A stretch of 64,000 bases of DNA from positions 806,001 through 870,000 of the forward strand of contig JADJXR010000001.1 of assembly GCA_016710285.1 (NCBI GenBank), in the 5' to 3' direction. Both the position numbers and the translations under genes were made by a program. The stretch is from Chlorobiota bacterium (GTDB taxonomy: Bacteria; Bacteroidota; Ignavibacteria; OLB7). Shown here in pieces: positions 18,101 through 25,020 of this stretch. Within the stretch, counting starts at the first letter, position 1. Each line of letters opens with the position of its first letter. Under the pieces are notes generated by a model. That model worked only from the letters and a program-made list of their open reading frames with translations. It was not told the origin of the DNA and made no database searches.

Positions 18101-20975
18101 CCACGCGGACGTAGTTGTCGCGGCCCATCACGGCGCGGTGCCGCCACTCCTCCACGGCCAGAAGTTGTGGCGCGGGGGGTATCTCGTTGGCTTTGTCGGC
18201 TTGCTCCCCTTCGAACTGTTTTTTCTGCTCGTCGGTCAGGTCGCAGGGAAGGCCCGGCGGCTCCCAGTTGCCACGCACGTTCATCCACGCGCCAAGCGCG
18301 CTTAGCATAATCCGGTCCACGTTCACCGGGCGCGGCTTGTAGTTGTGCATCTTGAAGTTGGCCGACAGCTGCACAACGTCGAAGCGGTCCACCGCATCCA
18401 GCGACATTCGGAAGGGGTCGTTGGCGTGCTTCGGTCGGCTGCGGAAGGTGTTCGTGCTGAAGTCGGTCTCCTCAATCCAGAAAGGATCATCCATCCCGCC
18501 CACGCCAGGCGTTTGATATTGCAGGAAGTGCTCATCGCGGGACCAGACCGCACGGATGGTCCGCATCCATGAATCCCCCTCATACACAAAATCATTGATG
18601 GTGTCGAAGTTGGTCCCAACTTTCTTCACCCCTTTTAGCGCGTTCGTTGCCTCCTCGTCAACCTCGGTCGGGGCGTTTCCGTCGTCGCGGATGCCGTCGC
18701 GGCCACGCATGGCAAGCCGGGTGTGCCAAAGCTCGAACCGCCCGGTCCGTTCGCCCGCAACCGGCGTGGTGGAGTGCGCCCACGCAGCGTTTTTGTTGGG
18801 GGAGATAATCAGCCGGAAGGGGCACTCGATTGCCGTCTCGATTGGGGATGGCTGGCGAAGTTCGGGAGTGATTTCCAGTGCCATGTCCGATCCCGCGTGC
18901 ATGGCTCCGCCAGAGTATCCAGCATCGGCAGTAGTAAGCCCCGAGCCAGCCGCCTGCGCGGTCCCGAAGGCTTCGCGCCAGATGGAGGTCCGGCGGAACC
19001 GCGATGATTCATACCGCTGCAATGCTGCGTTCGCGCCCACGCTGTTGTTGGAATCGGCGGCGGAGCTTACGCCGGCATCGCCCCCTCCTATCGCCCCCCC
19101 TCCTCCAATCCGCTTCGTCACTCCATTTTTGATCGCCTTCCCAACGTTCATGGCCGATACGGACTTCGCCCCAATCCCCATCTGCATTCCTTTAATAGCA
19201 TCGGGGATAAGCTGAATGAAACCGCTCCCGTTAAAATGGAGCGTCTCAGGATCGCCCAACGGACGGCCCGCCGGCGGAAGGTTCATGTTCAGCCGTCGCG
19301 CCAAATCAAGAATCTTCTCCAGCGTGAAATCAATGTTGTTCATGCTTGCCGGAACCGTGAAGGAGATGCGGCTGGGATCGGCAATGCGCGCAAAAACTGG
19401 GGGGGGCGGCGGGTTTTCTTGCGATTCGGAGTTTGGCAGGTTCGGGTCGGTCTCGAAGAACGCTTGCTCGCCAATATTCTGCGGCGGAAACACCAGCACG
19501 ATATGCGCCGCGCCACCGCCGCTACGGACCAGCTTCCCCCCTTGCACGCTCAGGTTGTGCAGCTGCACGCCAATCACCAAAAGGTCCTCAGGGCGCACAA
19601 ACCATGTTGGCGCAGCAAGGGTGATTTCGGCGGGTCCATCGGGGACCTGCGGATCCAACCGGAACGCGCCCATCACTCCATCGTCGTTGGCCCGGTCCCC
19701 CATCGTGTGCGAGGCAATGCGGAACAACGCCGTTGGGGGAAGCGGAGCCGGCTCCACGATATTCCGCCCGCTATCGGCGGGTTGGGTCATTGCCGCCAGC
19801 AGCCCCGGAACGCACTCCACCTGCTCAATCTTTCCCCCCCGTGTCTGCAAGGCAAAGCGGGCTTTGGGATTGTGGCCCACCAACGCGCTTCCGCCGTCGG
19901 TGTGGATCCAGCGCGGGGAACCGAACTGCGCAACCAACGCGGTTGCTTCCTCATGCTCGCCAAACGCCACCGCGTAGTGTGCGCCGCGCAACGGCAGCAG
20001 CGCGGGCATCAGGTCCTGGCCACGGATGGAGGGTGCGGGGCGGACGTGCAACCGCTCCTCGGTGCTGGGGGATTCGGCAACTAACAGGTGGCGCATTCCG
20101 CCGCGTCCGCTTTCGGCTGCTTCAATCAGCAATCGGTCGAACGGGCTTCCGGTGGCGACGGTCTGCCACATCGGGTCGTTGCTGGGGTTTGGCTCGATTG
20201 GCCAATTCCGCCCGCCGCGCTCAATGGCAATGTGGCAACGGCGCAAGAACGGCGGGGTGATAAGATTCGGTTCGGCATCATCGGGAAGGCGGAGCATGGC
20301 CTGGTCCGAACGGAGCACCGGGCCAAGCCCGGCAACCTCGGCAATGCTGTCACCATCCAGCGTCAGCCTCCAATCGGGGGCGAAGCTGGCAAGTGCACGC
20401 CCGTTGAAGGAGATGGTGGCCGTGCGGCCAAGTTGGCAACGGCCATCCTGGGCGCGAAGCCCGCTGCGGGCGGGTCCGCCACGCATCAGCCATGCTTCGG
20501 CGGGGACTTCGGCGCTGAATCCGCCGAACTCCATTTCAATCTTCAGCATCCGGCGGAGCAGGCCCGGGCGGACCGTGATGGTCATGTTGGCGGGGATGGT
20601 GGTCCCGGGCCAGCGTGCATCGGCCAAGCGAACGCGGACGATTCCCGATTCCCGTTTCAGCTCGATCCGTGCTTTCCCCGCAAAGCGGCGTGCTTCAATC
20701 ACAAACCGTTCTTCGCCACCAAGCAGGAATGCCACGCGGCGTTCGTCGCCAACGATTTGGAAATCGCCCACAAGGGTCCCGCCAACCGCGCGCCACGAGG
20801 GGATAAACCACGTTGCAGCCGCCGCCCCACTGGCACCAAGCGCCAGCACGCGCCGCCGCGACATTGCCGGCCCGTTGCCGCTGCGGCGGACCAATTCACC
20901 AAGCGAGGATTCTTGCTGCACGGTTCCCTTTGCCCGATGCTGCAAGGCATTGATATTTATGCTGTACGTAGTCAT
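15132..20975 (-). CDS. Giant protein with Tat-like signal, helical repeats and beta-rich C-terminus
   Basis: Function not recognised. Three starts are possible: GTG 21026, ATG 20975 and ATG 20864. I use 20975; 20864 would put the Tat-like motif (MSRRRVLALG followed by a hydrophobic AAAATWFIPSW) at the very N-terminus, as expected for a cleaved twin-arginine signal. With the 20975 start the product has 1947 residues. The N-terminal two thirds are beta-rich. Residues ~1320-1600 are helical and coiled-coil-like (FADQAMGFANNAKSKAEQTV) and contain two copies of a ~55-residue unit starting near 1433 and 1531. The last ~330 residues alternate hydrophobic and glycine-rich strands (GGGGFFGITLNPKGIHLF, FGAGFSIDFGVAGGEV). 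It sits between a small secreted protein and the other giant gene, probably as one transcription unit. Confidence 0.7.
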   Translation of the reverse strand: MTTYSININALQHRAKGTVQQESSLGELVRRSGNGPAMSRRRVLALGASGAAAATWFIPSWRAVGGTLVGDFQIVGDERRVAFLLGGEERFVIEARRFAGKARIELKRESGIVRVRLADARWPGTTIPANMTITVRPGLLRRMLKIEMEFGGFSAEVPAEAWLMRGGPARSGLRAQDGRCQLGRTATISFNGRALASFAPDWRLTLDGDSIAEVAGLGPVLRSDQAMLRLPDDAEPNLITPPFLRRCHIAIERGGRNWPIEPNPSNDPMWQTVATGSPFDRLLIEAAESGRGGMRHLLVAESPSTEERLHVRPAPSIRGQDLMPALLPLRGAHYAVAFGEHEEATALVAQFGSPRWIHTDGGSALVGHNPKARFALQTRGGKIEQVECVPGLLAAMTQPADSGRNIVEPAPLPPTALFRIASHTMGDRANDDGVMGAFRLDPQVPDGPAEITLAAPTWFVRPEDLLVIGVQLHNLSVQGGKLVRSGGGAAHIVLVFPPQNIGEQAFFETDPNLPNSESQENPPPPPVFARIADPSRISFTVPASMNNIDFTLEKILDLARRLNMNLPPAGRPLGDPETLHFNGSGFIQLIPDAIKGMQMGIGAKSVSAMNVGKAIKNGVTKRIGGGGAIGGGDAGVSSAADSNNSVGANAALQRYESSRFRRTSIWREAFGTAQAAGSGLTTADAGYSGGAMHAGSDMALEITPELRQPSPIETAIECPFRLIISPNKNAAWAHSTTPVAGERTGRFELWHTRLAMRGRDGIRDDGNAPTEVDEEATNALKGVKKVGTNFDTINDFVYEGDSWMRTIRAVWSRDEHFLQYQTPGVGGMDDPFWIEETDFSTNTFRSRPKHANDPFRMSLDAVDRFDVVQLSANFKMHNYKPRPVNVDRIMLSALGAWMNVRGNWEPPGLPCDLTDEQKKQFEGEQADKANEIPPAPQLLAVEEWRHRAVMGRDNYVRVVYKGYLFPFGHRASLIKVTERKFHKNKPGNPAYLRQHMYIIVREPEKNYLGTGITIPANGNTPLKQLDLEMPIMRLKLGTLVTPNIEDPKDSDIDGEGEKLFWVRVNGGDFLWQFEAEDFDGHIFNFTAPLIFVENGLKIVPAKLKKAVSNYDLGKQDGGFSDAARPSRALEGSQVTFAPTGSKAGDTTFQTAEITFSAEVLKLDDRAKLGNCDAPLFYPIVKKARIVIPSIRTIAGNKDPGQFEYHPVFLQHGMPALNAKGLPADGSHKNKGEVLFRTAEPANKMKVSFQTQGDRAGSLVKPNMAIAGLARKLGPVSGDVSILDDIANANFKPESFFGGGSVPVPDLDDILPLIFGCIPLSAILQAVGDFADELGLDAVPKFINEAMNTLESMLAKFQKMANEAQKFADQAMGFANNAKSKAEQTVNGLVDQVNGVLNAASVAAGQIADIINAINTALEYLANNIYSVLEDIAELDTASVATTITTFKGHVTNVQDAFNAVSNLPAPVVGVRNQVVGFLTDITAALDCVLELNAVVAAAKKVVNDVIGSDDPADASDPNKEGIVAFFESLADLDESAITSKLTDFKTDLDGLRNAFTAATHLPEELAGVKSAVVGFLQDVSNVLAEVLDKIDEFFAALDMLREQKVRFGWHPPLQDWGFESGHPIFIAKDGSKKADLFIGVEAGMHGGEGDSPYFQVECTLKDFTVDLIAPLSFIALHFEKIQFLAGSSIGADVNVKLRELEFIGPLSFIETLKDAIPLDGFSDPPAIEVSEKGITASFSIPIPSIVCGVLNLSNISIGAGFTIPFIGDPLSVSFFFCTRDNPFMLTVYIFGGGGFFGITLNPKGIHLFEVAFEFGAGFSIDFGVAGGEVKVVAGIYFKMTTSTEPESCVITGYLHLTGRVYVAFIGASIEMKLELTYESVSGKCTGRASIIVEIDAPLVPSIEIEYEEKFAGSNGDPSFLQMFEPFTLSTGKTVDPWAEYCAAFAGD

Positions 20976-21097
20976 TGGTGCGTAGTCTGTTGGTTCGTAG
21001 CCATTGGTTCCGGTGATAGAGTTCACCCCCCGGTTCAGCCCGCCCTTTCGCTGCGGGTGCCGCGCCCTTCATCGTTTCTTCTGAAGACCCTGATTTC

Positions 21098-22141
21098 TTA
21101 CGGCCCAAAGCATGATTTCACCAGATCGTTCAGAATCGCCGCAGGGATGAAATTATCGGAGACTTGCAGGACACCCGCTTCCACAAGTTCGGCCTGGTTG
21201 GGCATGTAGAAGGTTCCGCCCGCCTGAACCCCACGCTCCAAATTGACCATGGTGATTGGGGGTTTCCCGATGATCGGTCCTTTGTTGGTTTTCCCCTTGT
21301 AGGCAATGGTGGTTGTGGTGTCTTCGCCGATGCGGTCGGTGGTGATTGGCTTCCACGTGAAGGACCAGATTTCACTTTGGCCAAGCGGGAAGTCGCCATC
21401 GGTGGCGGTGATGCGCCAGGCGTACCGCTGGTCCGCACGGAAGCCACGGGCAGCAATTGGGAAAGCGAACAGTTGGGAAGGGATGCGCTCGCGAGTGAAG
21501 AACGCGGGGTTCGACATCATGGCATCGTAGGGCGTTTGCCGGCCCAGAATCTCCACGATTTTCAGTTGATACGTTGGTCGCTGGCTAGGCTTTAGTGGTG
21601 TTGGCGCAATCCAGCTGAAGACCGGAAGGCGGTCGTTCACGGTGGATTCGTCGTCGGGGTTCACCAGCACCGGCGGCGTGACGATTTGGACGACTTGGTC
21701 GTAGCAATCGGTCCCCAATTCGGCACGGGTGGCGGCATCAATCACCCGAACGCAGACGCGGTAATCGCCAGTTGGGGCCTGCCCGGTGCGGAGGAAAAAC
21801 TGCTTGTAGCGGTCGTTGAAGTAGTCGGCATCAATCGGCTGGATGTCGTTTCCGGTAACGGTTTTAATGCCCGGCGGAAGGTCAAACACGGCAGTGGTGG
21901 CGGCAACGATCGGGCCATCCTTTGCTTCGTCGGCAGTGCCGTACAGATAGACCTTGATGGTCTGCCCAGTGGTGTTCGTCAGGCGGATCCGCCACAGATC
22001 CGCAACCTTCAGTTGGTTTGGCGGTGGCTGGGTCAGCACAATGCCAATTTGCCCCTGCGCCGGAAGCAGCAAAGGGAGGAAAAGGGAGATGAAGCCCACC
22101 ACTACAGGAATCCATCGGCGATCTATGCGGTATCCACACAT
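21098..22141 (-). CDS. Secreted protein of the giant-gene cluster, TANFOR-like style
   Basis: A 347-residue protein with a signal peptide (hydrophobic PVVVGFISLFLPLLLP, cleavage near AQG). The mature N-terminus 'GIVLTQPPPNQLKVADLWRIRLTN' introduces an immunoglobulin-like domain (to about residue 150). It is followed by a second beta domain, 'VLVNPDDESTVNDRLPVFSWIAP ... RYAWRITATDG', of the fibronectin-III-like kind often used to parse secreted proteins in Bacteroidetes ('TANFOR' style; this assignment is from memory). The C-terminus 'YMPNQAELVEAGVLQVSDN' is unusual. Two cysteines occur in 'RVCVRVIDA ... LGTDCYDQ'. It lies 136 bp downstream of the fibre-like gene and 122 bp upstream of the 1947-residue gene. 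Confidence 0.7.
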   Translation of the reverse strand: MCGYRIDRRWIPVVVGFISLFLPLLLPAQGQIGIVLTQPPPNQLKVADLWRIRLTNTTGQTIKVYLYGTADEAKDGPIVAATTAVFDLPPGIKTVTGNDIQPIDADYFNDRYKQFFLRTGQAPTGDYRVCVRVIDAATRAELGTDCYDQVVQIVTPPVLVNPDDESTVNDRLPVFSWIAPTPLKPSQRPTYQLKIVEILGRQTPYDAMMSNPAFFTRERIPSQLFAFPIAARGFRADQRYAWRITATDGDFPLGQSEIWSFTWKPITTDRIGEDTTTTIAYKGKTNKGPIIGKPPITMVNLERGVQAGGTFYMPNQAELVEAGVLQVSDNFIPAAILNDLVKSCFGP

Positions 22142-22277
22142 GGTTCATGGCTGGTTTGTCGGCGGATGCAGGCGGGGATAGCGGGCCTGTGCTATCCCCA
22201 CCCACATCCACGGAAATGTGAGAGCAGATCAGTACGTACGCGAACGGCGGCAGTGCAAGCACCGTGGCCGCAAGGGC

Positions 22278-24347
22278 TTACGGCTTGAAGACCACAAACT
22301 GGAAGGAGCTTGCGGCTTTCCCTCCGGTGCTCGAGGTGTAGAACGTCACCAGCAGCTTGCCGTTGGCGGCATCCACTTTTGGAATGGCGTACGGCGTTGC
22401 CGCGTTGCCCGCCATTGTAACGTTGGTGGCGTAGCCGGTGGTGGTAAAGGTTTCGCCGGTGATGACGATCTCGAACTGGCTGTTGGTCCCGTTGTAGGTG
22501 CAGGTGAAGTTCCCGGTCCCGCTGTTGATGGTGACGGTTCCGGGACCAGCCGCGCCTGGGGTGTAGGTGATATTCCCATACGCTATCGGCGTTGCTTGCC
22601 GGGTGTTGCCGCTGTACGCACGGGTGATCTTACCGGTAACGTGGACATCTCCACCGAAATATCCGGCACGCCCGCCGCCAACAGTACTTGCCACCAATGC
22701 ATCGGAACGGTTGTTCTGGCTGCTGATATTGAAGTATCCGGCACTTCCAGTTCCTGTGTTCAAGCCATGCACCGCGTTGCCGCCTCCATTGGTCTCACCA
22801 ACCAACGCATCCGCACTGTTTTGGCCGTTGCTGATAATGAAATGCCCAGCCTTGTTGGTTGCTGAGTTGCTTGCCAGTGCGTAGATGGCCGTGCCAGTGC
22901 CGCTGGAGTATCCAAAAATCCCGTAACCGCCGCTGTAGCCGAACCCGCCCACCCCTGCGCTGTTGCTAGTTGTGCTGTTGTTCAGCCCGACAATGGCTTG
23001 GGTTGCACCGGTTCCACCATAGCTGAATGCTGCGGCGCGTCCGATCCCATTGTTGGTGATTGAGAACAGATCGCTGGCATTGGATTGCGTGGCGGAGTAG
23101 GGAAGGATCAACCCGGTTGGGGTTGTCCACGCGATGGAGGTTCCGTTCCACGTTGGAACCTGCCCGGTGGTGGCCCCGGTGTTGCTGATCTTGGCCAGCG
23201 TCACCGCGCCGTTGGCGATGTCCGCAGTGGCAATTGTCCCATCAGCAATTTTGGCACTGTTGACCACGCCGGATGCAATGGTTGGGTTCGGGTATGTTCC
23301 GGTTAAATCGCCACCGGCAGCACCGCTGGGGGGAAGGCTGCTGGGGATCACCCCTTGTGCAAGATCATCGGCAGTGATGGACCCGTCGGCAACCTCATCG
23401 CTTCCAACCGCTCCGGTTTTGATTGTTGGATCCGGGTACTTCCCGGTTAAGTCGCCACCGGCAGCACCGCTGGGGGGAAGATCATCGGGGATTACCCCTT
23501 TTGCAAGATCGTCGGCACCGATTGAGCCGTCGGCAATTTCATCACTTCCAACCGCGCCTTTTTTGATTGTTGGATTCGGGTAGCTTCCATCCAAATCTCC
23601 CCCAGCCGGACCGCTTGGCGGAAGCGTGGAAGGGATCACGTTCGGAGCCAGCTTCGGGAGCGTTACCGAGCCGTCGCCCAGCTTTGCAGTTGTCACCGAG
23701 CCGTCCCCCAGCTTCGCCGTGGTGATCGCGCCGTTCGGGATGCCAAGCGTGGCAACCGGGCCGGTTGGGTTTTGCACACTGATCGTCCCATCGGTGTTCT
23801 GCACCCCTTGGATCCCGCTGGCACCGGACCCACCCACCGAGCTGATGGTGATGGTTGACCCATCTTTGGTGATGGTGGTCGCGCCGCCGCCAACCAACGT
23901 CAGGTCCCCATCACTTCCGTTCAGGCTGGTGACAACGCCTTTGGCACCGGGGGCAAGCCCGCCGGCCAAATCGGCGTAGAAGGCGTAGGGAGCGGTGGTC
24001 AGCGGGGTGCGCGGGGCAAGCTCCGTGCCGCCATCAACCGACACCCCTAAAAAGTAGGCACGGTTAAAAAGAAGCGTTTGTGGGATTGGCGTGGTTGCGC
24101 CAATAATGATGTTGAACAACCCCCGCACAACGGGAACCGTTTGAGTTTCGCTAAAAATGGCCGCGCCGCCGCTGGCCGATTCGTACAAGCTGAGCCGGAG
24201 CGTGTGGTTCCCATCGCTAATAAGGTTCCCGCTGGCATCGGTCAGCAAGCCCTGGTAGCTGATGGTTCGGGGGGCTTGCGCAAGCCCCGTTGCGCAAAGT
24301 GCCAACGTGGCAAGCGCAAGGGAAAAAGCATGGCGTAACGTCTTCAT
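22278..24347 (-). CDS. Tail-fibre-like secreted repeat protein
   Basis: A 689-residue protein with signal peptide MKTLRHAFSLALATLALCATGLAQ. Residues ~25-130 form a domain common at the start of such proteins (TISYQGLLTDASGN ... TTAPYAFYAD). Residues ~215-370 contain three tandem 48-residue repeats of the 'PSGAAGGDLTG-YPNPTI--GAV-SDEIADGSI-ADDLA-GVIP' type, visible in DNA as 144-bp units beginning near 23302, 23446 and 23590. Then come glycine/serine-rich beta repeats, and a C-terminal ~120-residue domain (HVTGKITRAYSG ... SSFQFVVFKP). The layout matches phage-tail-fibre-like or trimeric surface proteins. It is the first gene of the cluster and may be its surface-exposed element (inference). 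Confidence 0.75.
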   Translation of the reverse strand: MKTLRHAFSLALATLALCATGLAQAPRTISYQGLLTDASGNLISDGNHTLRLSLYESASGGAAIFSETQTVPVVRGLFNIIIGATTPIPQTLLFNRAYFLGVSVDGGTELAPRTPLTTAPYAFYADLAGGLAPGAKGVVTSLNGSDGDLTLVGGGATTITKDGSTITISSVGGSGASGIQGVQNTDGTISVQNPTGPVATLGIPNGAITTAKLGDGSVTTAKLGDGSVTLPKLAPNVIPSTLPPSGPAGGDLDGSYPNPTIKKGAVGSDEIADGSIGADDLAKGVIPDDLPPSGAAGGDLTGKYPDPTIKTGAVGSDEVADGSITADDLAQGVIPSSLPPSGAAGGDLTGTYPNPTIASGVVNSAKIADGTIATADIANGAVTLAKISNTGATTGQVPTWNGTSIAWTTPTGLILPYSATQSNASDLFSITNNGIGRAAAFSYGGTGATQAIVGLNNSTTSNSAGVGGFGYSGGYGIFGYSSGTGTAIYALASNSATNKAGHFIISNGQNSADALVGETNGGGNAVHGLNTGTGSAGYFNISSQNNRSDALVASTVGGGRAGYFGGDVHVTGKITRAYSGNTRQATPIAYGNITYTPGAAGPGTVTINSGTGNFTCTYNGTNSQFEIVITGETFTTTGYATNVTMAGNAATPYAIPKVDAANGKLLVTFYTSSTGGKAASSFQFVVFKP

Positions 24348-24669
24348 CGTGCTGTTCCTTCTGGTTGGTGGATTTGTCCTGTGATGTTCGTTTGTCGCAC
24401 TCCTAAAAGTAGAGGCGGACCCTTTCGGTTGGCCAAATTTTGGTTATCGGTTAGCCTCCGCTGCGGTTTTTTTGCCACTATTCTTGCTTCCTCTCCAACG
24501 TTCTCCATCCCCTCTTGCCACCCATCCAAATCCATAACCTTGCGCAAAAATGTTTAGTTCCCCGCCGGGATGCCAGTGGTGAATAATCTACAGGTGGGCG
24601 ATAACAGAAAGGGGAGGGGGCGATTACAAAAGGGAGAGAATTGTTCCTGCCGAGAAGGGGCGGCGGGTT

Positions 24670-25010
24670 TCGGTGGTGATCCTGAAATTCGGAAATGGGC
24701 GCGGTTTTGCGGGTGTCCCCGCGTCCCGACGGAGGTCGGGGCGGCTACCCCGTTTTCCACAAACACTCCCGGAGCGTTCCCCCTCCAACGGAGGGGTGCC
24801 CGACAGGGCGGGGTGGGTTCGGGGCAAGGGCCGAACGCGCGGTGATTTCTGTTGGGCAGCGGGGGTTGCTGATCCTGAGGTTTGGAAATGGGCGCGGTTT
24901 CGCGGGTGTCCCCGCGAAGGCTAAAGACCTTTTATCAACCCCGACGGAGGTCGGGGCGCCTACCCCTCATTTAGGAAGCGACGCTCGGGGCGGCTACCCT
25001 GTTTCCCAAT
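24670..25010. repeat. Third block of REP-like repeats with a truncated 179-bp cassette
   Basis: Two copies of 'cctgaaattcggaaatgggcgcggtt-tcgcgggtgtcccc' (near 24680 and 24876) surround the left part of the inverted-repeat cassette (24774-24835). The right inverted end is missing and is replaced by the 'gcgaaggctaaagacc...gacggaggtcggggcg' unit. No gene is seen between 24348 and 25020. Confidence 0.8.
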
Positions 25011-25020
25011 TCCTGCTCCC

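Noticed and set aside
16557..18305. 582-codon open frame on the + strand inside the giant gene
   Set aside because: Antisense to a longer frame with better protein-like sequence; the His/Arg-rich product is the usual by-product of GC-rich third positions.
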